DNA from: Thiodiazotropha sp040506195
GTDB taxonomy: Bacteria > Pseudomonadota > Gammaproteobacteria > Chromatiales > Chromatiaceae
Direction: 5' to 3'
Assembly (NCBI GenBank): GCA_040506195.1
Contig: JBEVXH010000011.1
Span: 52,287-116,286, forward strand
DNA length: 64,000 nt
The notes below the pieces were generated by a model. The model worked only from the letters and a program-made list of their open reading frames with translations. It was not told the DNA's origin and searched no databases. Both the position numbers and the translations under genes were made by a program. Every line of letters begins with the position of its first letter. Within the stretch, counting starts at the first letter, position 1. Shown here one piece after another: positions 44,351 to 54,024 of the stretch.

Positions 44351-45103
44351 ATGCGTAGACCACTGGTTGCCGGAAACTGGAAAATGAACGGTTCTCTCGA
44401 GAGTGTTCGCAGCTTGCTTGACGGCATCAGTCGTGGTGTCGGTGATGTCAAGAGTGCAGAGGTGGCCGTCTGTCCACCCTATATCTACCTACCTGAGGTG
44501 GAGAAACTGCTTTCGGGCAGCGATATCGCTTGGGGCGGCCAGGATCTCTCGACAGAGTCGTCCGGCGCCTATACCGGTGAGGTTGCCGCCTCCATGCTCA
44601 ACGATTTCGGATGCAAATATGTCATCGTAGGGCACTCCGAGCGCCGCACCTACCATGCCGAGAGCGATCAACTGGTGGCAAAGAAATACGCAGTGGCGCG
44701 TGCTGCCGGATTGGTACCCATACTCTGCATCGGCGAGACGCTCGAGGAACGGGAAGCGGGCACCACTAACGAAGTCGTGGCCCGACAACTCGATGCAGTG
44801 ATTGCGCTTGAGGGTGTCGATGCCCTGGCTGGCGGTGTTATCGCCTATGAGCCGGTTTGGGCCATCGGCACAGGGAAGACAGCTACCCCCGATCAGGCGC
44901 AGGAAGTGCATGCCTTCATTCGTTCCCGGGTGGCTGAGAAGAGCAGTGAAGTCGCAGAAGGGTTGCGTATACTCTATGGTGGCTCCATGAAGCCTGGTAA
45001 CGCCGCAGAATTGATCGGGAAGCCCGATATCGATGGTGGTTTGATCGGGGGAGCCTCCCTTACGGCCGAGGATTTCCTGGGTATCTGTACCGCAGCGGAT
45101 TGA
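44351..45103 (+). CDS. tpiA: Triose-phosphate isomerase
   Basis: 250 residues. RRPLVAGNWKMNGS start with the catalytic Lys, VIVGHSERR with the catalytic His, and AYEPVWAIGTGKTATP with the catalytic Glu and the mobile loop. It interconverts dihydroxyacetone phosphate and glyceraldehyde-3-phosphate. A CAGGAG ribosome site precedes the ATG. Confidence 0.98.
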   Translation: MRRPLVAGNWKMNGSLESVRSLLDGISRGVGDVKSAEVAVCPPYIYLPEVEKLLSGSDIAWGGQDLSTESSGAYTGEVAASMLNDFGCKYVIVGHSERRTYHAESDQLVAKKYAVARAAGLVPILCIGETLEEREAGTTNEVVARQLDAVIALEGVDALAGGVIAYEPVWAIGTGKTATPDQAQEVHAFIRSRVAEKSSEVAEGLRILYGGSMKPGNAAELIGKPDIDGGLIGGASLTAEDFLGICTAAD

Positions 45104-45139
45104 ATTCGTGATAACAGGCCCAATTAGGACATTAAGCAA

Positions 45140-45610
45140 ATGCAAACTATATTGACCGTGTTTCATATCTTCCTGGCCGTTGGCCTGGTGGGATTGATCC
45201 TGATACAGCACGGGAAGGGTGCGGACATGGGTGCTGCCTTCGGCAGTGGTGCCTCGGGCACGGTATTTGGTGCCAAGGGGTCCGCCTCGTTTCTGACCCG
45301 TACAACAGCCTTGCTGGCGACCCTGTTTTTTATCACCAGTATGGTGATGGCCTATTTTGCTTCCCAGAGAAACGAACAGGTCGGTGTCATGGAGGCACTG
45401 GATCAGGCGCCTGCAGTTCAGGTGGAGGAGGTTCAGCAGAGTGACATACCGCCTGTACCGGTAGAGAGCGACATACCCGCCATTATCCAACCGGCTGAGG
45501 AGGCTGCGCCTGTGATCGAGGCTGTGCCGCCGGTCGAGCCGGCTGAGACGACCTCAAAAACCGAGGCTGCTGCAACTGCGGAGGAGTCGAAGGGGCAGCT
45601 GAAGGAGTAA
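45140..45610 (+). CDS. secG: Protein-export membrane protein SecG
   Basis: 156 residues. Two membrane helices (about 3-22 and 52-72) flank the conserved QHGKGADMGAAFGSGASGTVFG loop. The tail of ~75 residues is rich in Pro, Glu and Ala and longer than in E. coli. SecG is the small auxiliary subunit of the SecYEG translocon. tRNA-Leu follows 17 bp after the stop, as in other gammaproteobacteria. Confidence 0.95.
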   Translation: MQTILTVFHIFLAVGLVGLILIQHGKGADMGAAFGSGASGTVFGAKGSASFLTRTTALLATLFFITSMVMAYFASQRNEQVGVMEALDQAPAVQVEEVQQSDIPPVPVESDIPAIIQPAEEAAPVIEAVPPVEPAETTSKTEAAATAEESKGQLKE

Positions 45611-45627
45611 GTGTCGATTAGATTATT

Positions 45628-45712
45628 GCCGATGTGGTGGAATTGGTAGACACGCTATCTTGAGGGGGTAGTGGCGAAAGCCGTGCCGGTTCAAATCCGG
45701 CCATCGGTACCA
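45628..45712 (+). tRNA. tRNA-Leu (anticodon GAG)
   Basis: 85 bases with encoded CCA. Acceptor GCCGATG pairs with CATCGGT (G-U at the first pair); anticodon stem CTATC/GGTAG closes the loop TTGAGGG, so the anticodon is GAG and CTC/CTT codons are read. There is a long variable arm as usual for class II tRNAs, and GGTTCAAATCC as T-arm. Confidence 0.96.
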
Positions 45713-45720
45713 ACAATGAA

Positions 45721-45758
45721 AACGGTATTGGGTAATTTCTACCCAATACCGTTTTTTT
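45721..45758 (+). terminator. Intrinsic terminator after tRNA-Leu
   Basis: AACGGTATTGGGT at 45721-45733 pairs perfectly with ACCCAATACCGTT at 45741-45753 over a 7-base loop and runs into seven T. It separates the secG/tRNA transcript from the nuo operon. Confidence 0.93.
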
Positions 45759-45817
45759 ATGGGCGCAAAAGTATAATAACTAATTGAATTTATTGGGGAT
45801 ATTACTTTTCTTACTAC

Positions 45818-45847
45818 TTGACACGATAATGCGGCAAAGGATAGACT
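45818..45847 (+). promoter_or_regulatory. Probable promoter of the nuo operon
   Basis: TTGACA at 45818-45823 and TAGACT at 45842-45847 are 18 bp apart, in the 154-bp gap between the terminator and nuoA and about 65 bp before the nuoA start. The first hexamer is consensus, the second matches 4 of 6. Confidence 0.5.
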
Positions 45848-45912
45848 GCGTGCCTTCCCTGGAATTCGCTTAAAAATATAATGATTGAACGACACGAGGG
45901 GGCTGCATACTG

Positions 45913-46269
45913 ATGCTCGAAAACTATCTACCCATCTTGATATTTCTCTCGGTAGCCTTTGTGATGGGTGGTGTTGTAATAGCACTCGGTTTTTTGTTGG
46001 GTACAAGAAAACCCGATGACGAAAAACTCTCTCCCTATGAATGTGGATTCGAGGCATTCGAGAATTCACGCATGAAATTCGATGTGCGTTACTACCTGGT
46101 TGCCATCCTGTTCATTATCTTCGATCTTGAGATCGCCTTCCTCTTTCCCTGGGCTGTGGTATTGGATCAGATCGGTATGGTCGGATTCATCGCCATGATG
46201 GTTTTTCTCGTGATTCTCGTCATAGGTTTCATTTATGAGTGGAAGAAGGGAGCCTTGGAATGGGAATAA
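45913..46269 (+). CDS. nuoA: NADH-quinone oxidoreductase subunit A
   Basis: 118 residues with three membrane helices. SPYECGFEAFENSRMKFDVRYY with the loop Cys and FIIFDLEIAFLFPWA are the family signatures. First gene of the complete nuoA-N set for proton-pumping complex I; the subunit sits at the joint between membrane arm and peripheral arm. Confidence 0.97.
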   Translation: MLENYLPILIFLSVAFVMGGVVIALGFLLGTRKPDDEKLSPYECGFEAFENSRMKFDVRYYLVAILFIIFDLEIAFLFPWAVVLDQIGMVGFIAMMVFLVILVIGFIYEWKKGALEWE

Positions 46270-46317
46270 TCGGCTCGGAATCAGGAGAGTATTCACGACT
46301 GTTTGTGGAGGTGGATA

Positions 46318-46794
46318 GTGGGAATTGAGGGTATTCTGGAGAAGGGAGTCATTACCACTTCTGCAGATAAATTGATCAACTGGGCACGCACCGGTTCGAT
46401 GTGGCCGATGACTTTCGGCCTGGCATGCTGCGCGGTGGAGATGATGCATGCCGCAGCAGCACGGTACGACATGGATCGCTTCGGCATCATATTCCGGCCC
46501 AGCCCCCGGCAGTCAGACGTGATGATAGTAGCGGGCACCCTGGTTAATAAAATGGCCCCCGCTCTGCGCAAGGTCTACGATCAGATGGCAGAGCCTCGTT
46601 GGGTCATCTCCATGGGTTCTTGCGCCAACGGAGGTGGTTACTACCACTACTCCTACTCCGTCGTAAGGGGCTGTGACCGGGTGGTCCCGGTCGATATTTA
46701 CGTACCGGGTTGTCCGCCTACCGCCGAAGCACTGCTGTATGGCGTGCTCCAACTTCAGGACAAGATTCGCCGTACCAGTACCATTGCACGCTAA
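46318..46794 (+). CDS. nuoB: NADH-quinone oxidoreductase subunit B
   Basis: 158 residues from the GTG at 46318, preceded by TGGAGG, giving the family start GIEGILEKGVITTSADK; the frame extends 15 bp upstream without homology. Ligands of cluster N2 are in GLACCAVEMMH, SMGSCANGGGYYHYSYSV and YVPGCPPTAEALLYG. It transfers electrons to the quinone site. Confidence 0.97.
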   Translation: MGIEGILEKGVITTSADKLINWARTGSMWPMTFGLACCAVEMMHAAAARYDMDRFGIIFRPSPRQSDVMIVAGTLVNKMAPALRKVYDQMAEPRWVISMGSCANGGGYYHYSYSVVRGCDRVVPVDIYVPGCPPTAEALLYGVLQLQDKIRRTSTIAR

Positions 46795-46806
46795 GGTGGA
46801 GATAAC

Positions 46807-47526
46807 ATGAGCAGCAGTGCACAGAACGGGATGCATGACCGCCTTGACCGGCTGGCGGAGGACCTTACCCGCGCATTTGAAGAGACAGGCTGCAGCGTCG
46901 AACGCAGCTGTGGCGAAGTGACTCTGGTGGTGCCGGCAGAACAGCTGAGCGATGTGGCGTTACGACTCAGGGATGACCAGCAGTTCGGTTTTGAGGAGTT
47001 GATCGATGTCTGCGGTGTCGACTATTCCACTTATGGTCAATCCGAATGGCAAACCGACAGCGCCCCCAATAGCGGATTCGGGCGAGGTGTGATTCCGCTG
47101 GGAGAGTTGGAGTCGATGGAGTCGAATCGTTTTGCGGCCGTCTATCATCTGCTCTCCATCAGCCAAAACACACGATTGCGTTTGCGGGTATTTGTCGATA
47201 CCGAACAACCGATCGTCGCCTCGGTAGTCCCAGTGTGGCAGAGTGCGGATTGGTTTGAACGAGAGGCATTCGATCTCTACGGCATCCTGTTCGACGGTCA
47301 CCCCGATCTGCGACGAATTCTTACCGACTACGGCTTTATCGGTCATCCATTCCGCAAGGACTTCCCGCTTATCGGCCAGGTGGAGATGCGCTATGACCCG
47401 AATCTGAAGCGCGTCATTTACGAGCCTGTGAGTATCGATCCGCGTACTCTGGTACCGCGAGTGACACGTGAGGATAACCGCTATCTCGATGAGGATAGCG
47501 CCATGCAGGGTGCCGGCGATGCCTGA
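46807..47526 (+). CDS. nuoC: NADH-quinone oxidoreductase subunit C
   Basis: 239 residues. The 30-kDa subunit signature ERESFD type is seen as WFEREAFDLYGILFDGHPDLRRIL and GHPFRKDFPL. It is separate from nuoD (not fused as in E. coli) and overlaps it by 8 bp. Confidence 0.97.
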   Translation: MSSSAQNGMHDRLDRLAEDLTRAFEETGCSVERSCGEVTLVVPAEQLSDVALRLRDDQQFGFEELIDVCGVDYSTYGQSEWQTDSAPNSGFGRGVIPLGELESMESNRFAAVYHLLSISQNTRLRLRVFVDTEQPIVASVVPVWQSADWFEREAFDLYGILFDGHPDLRRILTDYGFIGHPFRKDFPLIGQVEMRYDPNLKRVIYEPVSIDPRTLVPRVTREDNRYLDEDSAMQGAGDA

Positions 47527-48772
47527 GATCCGTAACTACACCCTCAATTTCGGCCCTCAGCACCCCGCGGCCCACGGTGTTCTACGCCTGGTGCTGGAGA
47601 TGGATGGGGAAGTGATCGCACGAGCTGATCCGCATGTTGGTCTACTCCACCGCGCCACCGAGAAATTGGCCGAGAGCAAGCCCTACAATCAAAGCATTCC
47701 CTATATGGACCGCCTCGATTATGTATCGATGATGTGTAACGAGCACGGATATGTCAGGGCGATCGAAAAGCTGCTGGGTATAGAGGCGCCTGTACGCGCG
47801 CAATATATCCGTACCATGTTCGACGAGATAACGCGCGTCCTCAATCATCTGATGTGGCTGGGCACCCATGCCCTGGATGTCGGCGCCATGACCGTTTTCC
47901 TGTATGCCTTTCGTGAGCGAGAGGATCTGTTCGACTGTTACGAAGCCGTGTCCGGCGCACGTATGCATGCGGCCTACTACAGGCCGGGTGGTGTCTATCG
48001 GGATCTGCCGGATCAGATGCCCCAGTACCAGGCCAGTCAGTGGGTCACCGGACGCGACGTAGAGATAAGAAATGAGGCCAGGCAGGGATCGGTACTCGAT
48101 TTCATCGAAGATTTCAGCAACCGTTTCCCTGGGCTGGTGGATGAGTACGAAACCCTGCTGACCGACAACCGTATCTGGAAACAGCGTACAGTGGGCATCG
48201 GTGTCGTCTCGCCGGAGCGGGCGATGCAACTCGGGTTTACCGGCCCCATGCTGCGTGGTTCAGGCGTGGCCTGGGACCTTCGCAAAAAGCAGTCCTACGC
48301 CGCCTACGATCAGGTGGACTTCGATATCCCCATCGGGAAAAACGGCGACTGTTATGACCGTTACCTGGTGCGGATCGAAGAGATGCGTCAATCCAACCGC
48401 ATTATCAAACAGTGCATCGATTGGTTGCGGGCCAATCCGGGTCCGGTGATGCTGGATGACAACAAGATTGTCGCACCCTCAAGGAATGACATGAAGGAGG
48501 ACATGGAAGGACTGATACACCACTTCAAGCTTTTCACTGAGGGATACTGCCCACCCGTAGGCGAGGCGTATGCGGCGGTCGAGGCGCCCAAAGGGGAGTT
48601 CGGTTGCTACATCGTCTCCGATGGCGCCAACAAACCCTATCGCCTGAAGATACGCGCACCCGGATTTCCCCATCTTGCGGCCATGGATGAGATGGTCAAG
48701 GGGCATATGCTGGCCGATGTGGTCGCGGTAATCGGCACCATGGATGTGGTGTTCGGTGAAATAGATCGTTAA
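47519..48772 (+). CDS. nuoD: NADH-quinone oxidoreductase subunit D
   Basis: 417 residues from the ATG at 47519 (MPEIRNYTLNFGPQHPAAHG). HPAAHGVLRLVLEMDGE, the HRATEKLAE segment and the final DVVFGEIDR are characteristic of the 49-kDa subunit that forms the quinone cavity with NuoB. An upstream in-frame ATG lies inside nuoC and is unlikely to be used. Confidence 0.97.
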   Translation: MPEIRNYTLNFGPQHPAAHGVLRLVLEMDGEVIARADPHVGLLHRATEKLAESKPYNQSIPYMDRLDYVSMMCNEHGYVRAIEKLLGIEAPVRAQYIRTMFDEITRVLNHLMWLGTHALDVGAMTVFLYAFREREDLFDCYEAVSGARMHAAYYRPGGVYRDLPDQMPQYQASQWVTGRDVEIRNEARQGSVLDFIEDFSNRFPGLVDEYETLLTDNRIWKQRTVGIGVVSPERAMQLGFTGPMLRGSGVAWDLRKKQSYAAYDQVDFDIPIGKNGDCYDRYLVRIEEMRQSNRIIKQCIDWLRANPGPVMLDDNKIVAPSRNDMKEDMEGLIHHFKLFTEGYCPPVGEAYAAVEAPKGEFGCYIVSDGANKPYRLKIRAPGFPHLAAMDEMVKGHMLADVVAVIGTMDVVFGEIDR

Positions 48773-48784
48773 GAAAGAAAATAG

Positions 48785-49291
48785 ATGACGACAACAACTG
48801 CAAATGAAAAAAAGGAGCTCTTCACCCCTGAAATCCGGGCGGAGATAGACCGTTGGATCGCCAAATACCCGGTGGAGTGGAGACAGTCCGCCGTAATGGG
48901 TGCGTTGATGGTGGTGCAGGACAGTAATGGTGGCTGGCTTACCACGGAGTTGATGGATCAGGTCGCGACTTACCTTGATATGCCGCCGATCGCCGTCTAT
49001 GAAGTGGCGACCTTCTACTCGATGTACGAGCTCAAACCGGTGGGCAAGCACAAGATCTGTGTCTGTACCAATGTTTCATGCATGACCAACAAATCGGATC
49101 TGATCGTGGAGCACCTGGAGAAGAAGCTCGGTATCGGTTTCGGCGAGGTGACAGAGGATGGCCGTTTCTCTCTCAAAGAGGTGGAGTGCCTGGGTGCCTG
49201 CGGTGGCGCGCCGATGATGCAGATCGGCAGGCAATATTATGAAAATCTGACCCCGGAGATCGTCGATGCGATCCTGGAAGGCCTGGAGTAA
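48785..49291 (+). CDS. nuoE: NADH-quinone oxidoreductase subunit E
   Basis: 168 residues. The thioredoxin-like [2Fe-2S] ligands are seen in CTNVSCM and VECLGACGGAPMMQ. Together with NuoF and NuoG it forms the NADH-oxidising module. It lies 12 bp after nuoD and 5 bp before nuoF. Confidence 0.97.
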   Translation: MTTTTANEKKELFTPEIRAEIDRWIAKYPVEWRQSAVMGALMVVQDSNGGWLTTELMDQVATYLDMPPIAVYEVATFYSMYELKPVGKHKICVCTNVSCMTNKSDLIVEHLEKKLGIGFGEVTEDGRFSLKEVECLGACGGAPMMQIGRQYYENLTPEIVDAILEGLE

Positions 49292-49296
49292 ATCGG

Positions 49297-50571
49297 ATGG
49301 CCAATGAAGTCTGTTTACGAACTCTGGATCTCGAACGCCCCTGGCTGCTTGAGCAGTACCAGAGTCGTGGCGGCTACGAGATGCTTAAGAAGATCCTCAC
49401 CGAGAAGACGGCCCCAGAAGCGATTATCGATGAGGTTAAGAAATCGGGATTGCGAGGACGTGGTGGTGCGGGATTTCCTACCGGACTGAAGTGGAGTTTC
49501 ATCTCGCGCAATGCGCCTGGTCAGAAATATGTTGTCTGTAATTCGGATGAGGGTGAGCCCGGTACCTTCAAGGACCGGGATATTCTGCGCTACAACCCCC
49601 ACCAATTGATTGAAGGGATGGTGATCGCCGGTTATGCCATCGGCGCGACCCGTGGATACAACTACATCCGTGGCGAGTTCTGGGAGCCCTACGAGCGTTT
49701 CGAGCAGGCCCTGGAAGAGGCGCGGAAAGCGGGTTATCTCGGTAAGGATCTGCTGGGATCCGGATTTGACTTCGAATTATACACCCATCTGGGTGCCGGC
49801 GCCTATATCTGCGGTGAGGAGACGGCCCTGCTGGAATCCATCGAAGGCAAGAAGGGTCAGCCCCGTTACAAGCCCCCATTCCCGGCCCATTTTGGTCTCT
49901 ATGGCTGCCCCACCATCATCAACAATACCGAGAGTCTGGCCTCGATTCCGATGATCATGGAGAAGGGTGGTGAGTGGTTCGCCGACATCGGTGTGAAAAA
50001 CAGCGGTGGCTCAAAGCTGTTCTCCATCTCCGGCAATATCAATAATCCGGGTGTGTTTGAGATACCCATGGGTACGCCTTTCTCCGAACTGCTGGCGATG
50101 GCCGGTGGCATGAAGGATGGGCGCAAGATCAAGGCGGTCATACCCGGTGGATCCTCCGCTCCGGTGATTCCGGGTGATCAGATGATGGAACTGACTATGG
50201 ATTATGACGCCATCGCCGGGGCGGGTTCGATGCTCGGTTCCGGTGCCGTCATCGTTCTGGATGATACCAACTGTATGGTCAAGGTCCTCGAGCGCATGTC
50301 CTATTTCTACCATGAAGAGTCTTGCGGCCAATGCACGCCCTGCCGCGAAGGCACGGGCTGGCTCTATCGGATTGTGCATCGTATCGAAACCGGCCAGGGC
50401 CGCCAGGAGGATCTGGATCTGCTTGATGACGTGGCGGATAAGATCAGCGGCAAAACAATCTGCGCCCTGGGCGATGCGGCGGCGATGCCGGTACAGGGAA
50501 TGTTGCGCCATTATCGGCATGAATTTCAGCATCACATCGACCATAAGCGTTGCATGGTCGGGCTCGGCTGA
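49297..50571 (+). CDS. nuoF: NADH-quinone oxidoreductase subunit F
   Basis: 424 residues. GLRGRGGAGFPTGLKW binds NADH, GAGAYICGEETALLES binds FMN, and ESCGQCTPCREG plus a later Cys bind the [4Fe-4S] cluster N3. Entry point of electrons into complex I. Confidence 0.98.
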   Translation: MANEVCLRTLDLERPWLLEQYQSRGGYEMLKKILTEKTAPEAIIDEVKKSGLRGRGGAGFPTGLKWSFISRNAPGQKYVVCNSDEGEPGTFKDRDILRYNPHQLIEGMVIAGYAIGATRGYNYIRGEFWEPYERFEQALEEARKAGYLGKDLLGSGFDFELYTHLGAGAYICGEETALLESIEGKKGQPRYKPPFPAHFGLYGCPTIINNTESLASIPMIMEKGGEWFADIGVKNSGGSKLFSISGNINNPGVFEIPMGTPFSELLAMAGGMKDGRKIKAVIPGGSSAPVIPGDQMMELTMDYDAIAGAGSMLGSGAVIVLDDTNCMVKVLERMSYFYHEESCGQCTPCREGTGWLYRIVHRIETGQGRQEDLDLLDDVADKISGKTICALGDAAAMPVQGMLRHYRHEFQHHIDHKRCMVGLG

Positions 50572-50596
50572 GGTCTTGAAGAGATAGAACACGAAG

Positions 50597-52954
50597 ATGA
50601 CAGATTCTACAGTCACCATTGAAATAGACGGCCGGGCGTTGCAGGCAGAGGCCGGCAGCATGCTCATCGATGTCACCGATGCGGCAGGTATCCGTATTCC
50701 GCGGTTTTGCTACCATAAGAAGCTCTCTGTTTCAGCCAACTGCCGGATGTGTCTGGTCGAGGTGGAGAAGGTGCCGAAGCCACTGCCGGCCTGTGCGACG
50801 CCGGTCGCTGACGGCATGAAGGTCTTCACCCGTTCCCCCAAGGCGCTGGCCGCCCAGAAGGGGACCATGGAATTTCTGCTCATCAACCACCCGCTGGACT
50901 GCCCGATCTGCGATCAGGGCGGCGAGTGTGAACTACAGGATGTCGCTATCGGTTACGGCCGGGATGTCTCCCGCTATAGCGAGGGCAAACGTGTCGTGGC
51001 GGATAAGAATATCGGGCCGTTGATTGCTACCGATATGACCCGTTGCATCCACTGTACTCGCTGTGTGCGTTTCGGTGACGAGATCGCGGGTATTCGTGAG
51101 ATGGGGGCCACGGGTCGGGGAGAACACACCGTTATCGGTACCTACATCGAGAAAAGTGTGGATTCTGAACTCTCCGGCAACGTCATCGACCTCTGCCCGG
51201 TAGGCGCGCTGACCTCCAAGCCCTTCCGTTTCAATGCGCGGGCCTGGGAGTTGACCCAGGTGGATGCCATAGCCCCTCACGACAGCCTGGGCTCGAATAT
51301 CAATCTGCATCTTCGTGGCAACAAGGTCATGCGGGTACACCCCAGGGACAATGAGTCGATCAATGAAACCTGGATTTCCGATCGAGATCGTTTCAGCTAC
51401 GAGGGGCTCTACAGCAGCGACCGTCTGACCACGCCGATGATCAAGAAGGATGGCGAATGGAAGGATGTGAGTTGGGATATGGCGCTCGAGATGGCTGCGG
51501 CGAGTCTTGGGGAGATCGATGCGGCCGATCAGATCGGTGCGTTGGTTTCACCCACCGCGACCCTGGAAGAGCTCTATCTGACACGGAAACTGATGAACGG
51601 AATGGGTTGCAACAATATCGACAGCCGTTTGCGCCAAGGTGATTTCCGTCTCGACATCAGTCTCAAACAGGTCAACTGGCTGGGCATGAAGATCGGTGAA
51701 ATCGACAGTCTGGACGCCGCTCTCGTGGTAGGCGGCAACCTGCGCAAGGAGCAACCGATTCTGGCTCATCGCCTGCGCAAGGCTGCACTGGCCGGCGCCG
51801 ATATCCATGTCATCACGCCACAGCAGCTGGAACTTAATTACAAATCCCGGCAATCGATATGCACGCCGGGTGAAATGGTCAATCACTTGGCGGCGGTCGC
51901 CAAGGCCGCCGGTGTCAAACAGGGAGGCTCGATCGGTAAGCTGCTCGATGCAGCCGCTGCGAATGAGTACGCCAAGGCAGCTGCCGAGGGACTTAAAGAC
52001 GGTGATACATCAGCCGTGATGCTGGGGGCCATGGCTCAATCGCATCCCGACTTCTCCCTGTTGTATTCACTCGCGGCCACCCTGGCAGAGGCCACTGGCG
52101 CCAAGCTGTCGATCGTGCCGGCAGCTGTCAACAGTGTTGGTGCGCAGCTGGCCGGCGCAGTCCCATACCTGCAGGCGGGTGGCAAACCGGCAGAGAGTAC
52201 CGGCCTAAATGCGCTAGGCATGCTTCAGCAGCCACGCAGAGGTTATCTGCTGCTGGGCGTTGAACCCGGTATGGATTTCTATAACGGCGCACTCTCGCAA
52301 ACAGCATTGCAGAGCGCAGATACAGTCGTGGCTATCAGCGCCTATCGCAGCCCGGAACTGGAAGCCTGTTGCGATATCCTGTTGCCGATGGCGATATTCA
52401 CCGAGACTTCCGGCACCTATGTGAATGCCGAGGGTGCCTGGCAGCAGTGCCGGGGGGCGGTCAGACCCCAGGGTGAGGCGCGACCCGGATGGAAGATACT
52501 TCGTGTTCTGGGCAATTTACTGAATCAACAGGGATTCGATTATACCGATCCCGGCGAGATAGGTGATGAACTGCGTGTCCTCTGTGAGAACGTGTCGCTG
52601 GATAACAAGATATCTCAAGCAACGGATCTAGAACCAAGACTCGGCATGGATGGTCTGCAGCGTGGCGGAGATACGCCGCTCTATGCAACCGATCCCCTGG
52701 TACGCCGGGCAACGGCACTGCAGCAGACCAAGGATGCCGGCGAGGCGGTGATTCGGCTGCATCCGATAGAGGCCGAACGCCAGGGCCTCAACTCCGCAGA
52801 AAACGCATTGATCAAGCAGAATGGCTACCAGGCAACACTCCCTGTAGCATTGGACGATTCCATTCCGGAAGGGTGTGTGTGGATTTCCACAGGACTGAGA
52901 GACACCTCAATGCTCGGCCAACCCTTTGGTGAAGTGACAGTGGAGAAGGCATAA
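50597..52954 (+). CDS. nuoG: NADH-quinone oxidoreductase subunit G
   Basis: 785 residues. The N-terminal [2Fe-2S] domain has PRFCYHKKLSVSANCRMC; next come HPLDCPICDQGGECELQD and RCIHCTRCVRFGDEIAG for the following clusters; the rest is a molybdopterin-oxidoreductase-like domain without catalytic role in complex I. It follows nuoF by 25 bp. Confidence 0.96.
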   Translation: MTDSTVTIEIDGRALQAEAGSMLIDVTDAAGIRIPRFCYHKKLSVSANCRMCLVEVEKVPKPLPACATPVADGMKVFTRSPKALAAQKGTMEFLLINHPLDCPICDQGGECELQDVAIGYGRDVSRYSEGKRVVADKNIGPLIATDMTRCIHCTRCVRFGDEIAGIREMGATGRGEHTVIGTYIEKSVDSELSGNVIDLCPVGALTSKPFRFNARAWELTQVDAIAPHDSLGSNINLHLRGNKVMRVHPRDNESINETWISDRDRFSYEGLYSSDRLTTPMIKKDGEWKDVSWDMALEMAAASLGEIDAADQIGALVSPTATLEELYLTRKLMNGMGCNNIDSRLRQGDFRLDISLKQVNWLGMKIGEIDSLDAALVVGGNLRKEQPILAHRLRKAALAGADIHVITPQQLELNYKSRQSICTPGEMVNHLAAVAKAAGVKQGGSIGKLLDAAAANEYAKAAAEGLKDGDTSAVMLGAMAQSHPDFSLLYSLAATLAEATGAKLSIVPAAVNSVGAQLAGAVPYLQAGGKPAESTGLNALGMLQQPRRGYLLLGVEPGMDFYNGALSQTALQSADTVVAISAYRSPELEACCDILLPMAIFTETSGTYVNAEGAWQQCRGAVRPQGEARPGWKILRVLGNLLNQQGFDYTDPGEIGDELRVLCENVSLDNKISQATDLEPRLGMDGLQRGGDTPLYATDPLVRRATALQQTKDAGEAVIRLHPIEAERQGLNSAENALIKQNGYQATLPVALDDSIPEGCVWISTGLRDTSMLGQPFGEVTVEKA

Positions 52955-52957
52955 CCG

Positions 52958-54013
52958 ATGGAATTCTTTATCAGCCTCTGGGGATCCCTTCCCGCCGAAC
53001 TGCAGTATCTGATCTGGACCTTGATCAAGATCATCGTCATCATCGCGCCGATCATGCTGTCGGTCGCTTACTTCACCTATGCCGAACGCAAGATCATCGG
53101 TTATATGCAGGTACGCATCGGCCCCAACCGCGTTGGTCCGAAGGGTTGGTTGCAACCGATTGCTGATGCGGTGAAGTTGATGTTCAAGGAGATCGTGATC
53201 CCGGCAAAGGCCAATAAACTGCTGTTTGTTATTGCGCCTGTAATTACCCTGGGACCGGCATTGGCCGCCTGGGCGGTTTTTCCCTTTGATGAAGAGCTGG
53301 TGTTGGCGGATATCAATGCCGGGCTGCTATATATCCTGGCGCTCACTTCGGTCGGTGTGTATGGCGTCATCATTGCCGGATGGGCGTCCAACTCGAAATA
53401 CGCCTTTCTCGGTGCGCTACGTTCCTCCGCACAGATAGTCTCCTATGAGATCGCCATGGGTTTTGCCCTGGTCGGTGTCTTGGTGGCCGCCGGCAGTCTC
53501 AATCTGGGTGATATCGTCAGGGCGCAGGAGGGGGGAATCTTCTCCTGGTTCTGGTTGCCGCTGCTGCCCCTGTTCGGTGTCTATGTGATCTCCGGTGTTG
53601 CCGAGACCAACCGTGCGCCCTTTGACGTGGCGGAGGGTGAATCGGAGATCGTCGCCGGTTTCCACGTCGAATATTCCGGCATGGTATTCGCGGTATTCTT
53701 TCTCGCTGAATACGCCAACATGATCCTGATCTCCGCACTGACGGCAGTCATGTTTCTCGGTGGCTGGCTCTCACCCTTTCATGGCTGGCCGCTGCTCGGT
53801 CCGTTGTTCGACTGGGTGCCGGGATTTGTCTGGTTGGTGATGAAGACTGCCATTTTCATGTTTCTCTTTCTCTGGTTGCGTGCCACTTTTCCCCGCTACC
53901 GCTATGACCAGATCATGCGCCTGGGATGGAAGGTGTTCATTCCGATAACCATTGTCTGGATTGCTGTTGTAGGTCTCGCTGTGGTCTATCAAATGCCCTG
54001 GTGGTTCGACTGA
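52958..54013 (+). CDS. nuoH: NADH-quinone oxidoreductase subunit H
   Basis: 351 residues with about eight membrane helices. AERKIIGYMQVRIGPNRVGPKG, ETNRAPFDVAEGESEIVAGF and RATFPRYRYDQIMRLGW are the family signatures lining the quinone chamber. It lies 3 bp after nuoG. Confidence 0.98.
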   Translation: MEFFISLWGSLPAELQYLIWTLIKIIVIIAPIMLSVAYFTYAERKIIGYMQVRIGPNRVGPKGWLQPIADAVKLMFKEIVIPAKANKLLFVIAPVITLGPALAAWAVFPFDEELVLADINAGLLYILALTSVGVYGVIIAGWASNSKYAFLGALRSSAQIVSYEIAMGFALVGVLVAAGSLNLGDIVRAQEGGIFSWFWLPLLPLFGVYVISGVAETNRAPFDVAEGESEIVAGFHVEYSGMVFAVFFLAEYANMILISALTAVMFLGGWLSPFHGWPLLGPLFDWVPGFVWLVMKTAIFMFLFLWLRATFPRYRYDQIMRLGWKVFIPITIVWIAVVGLAVVYQMPWWFD

Positions 54014-54024
54014 GGAGCCCTGCT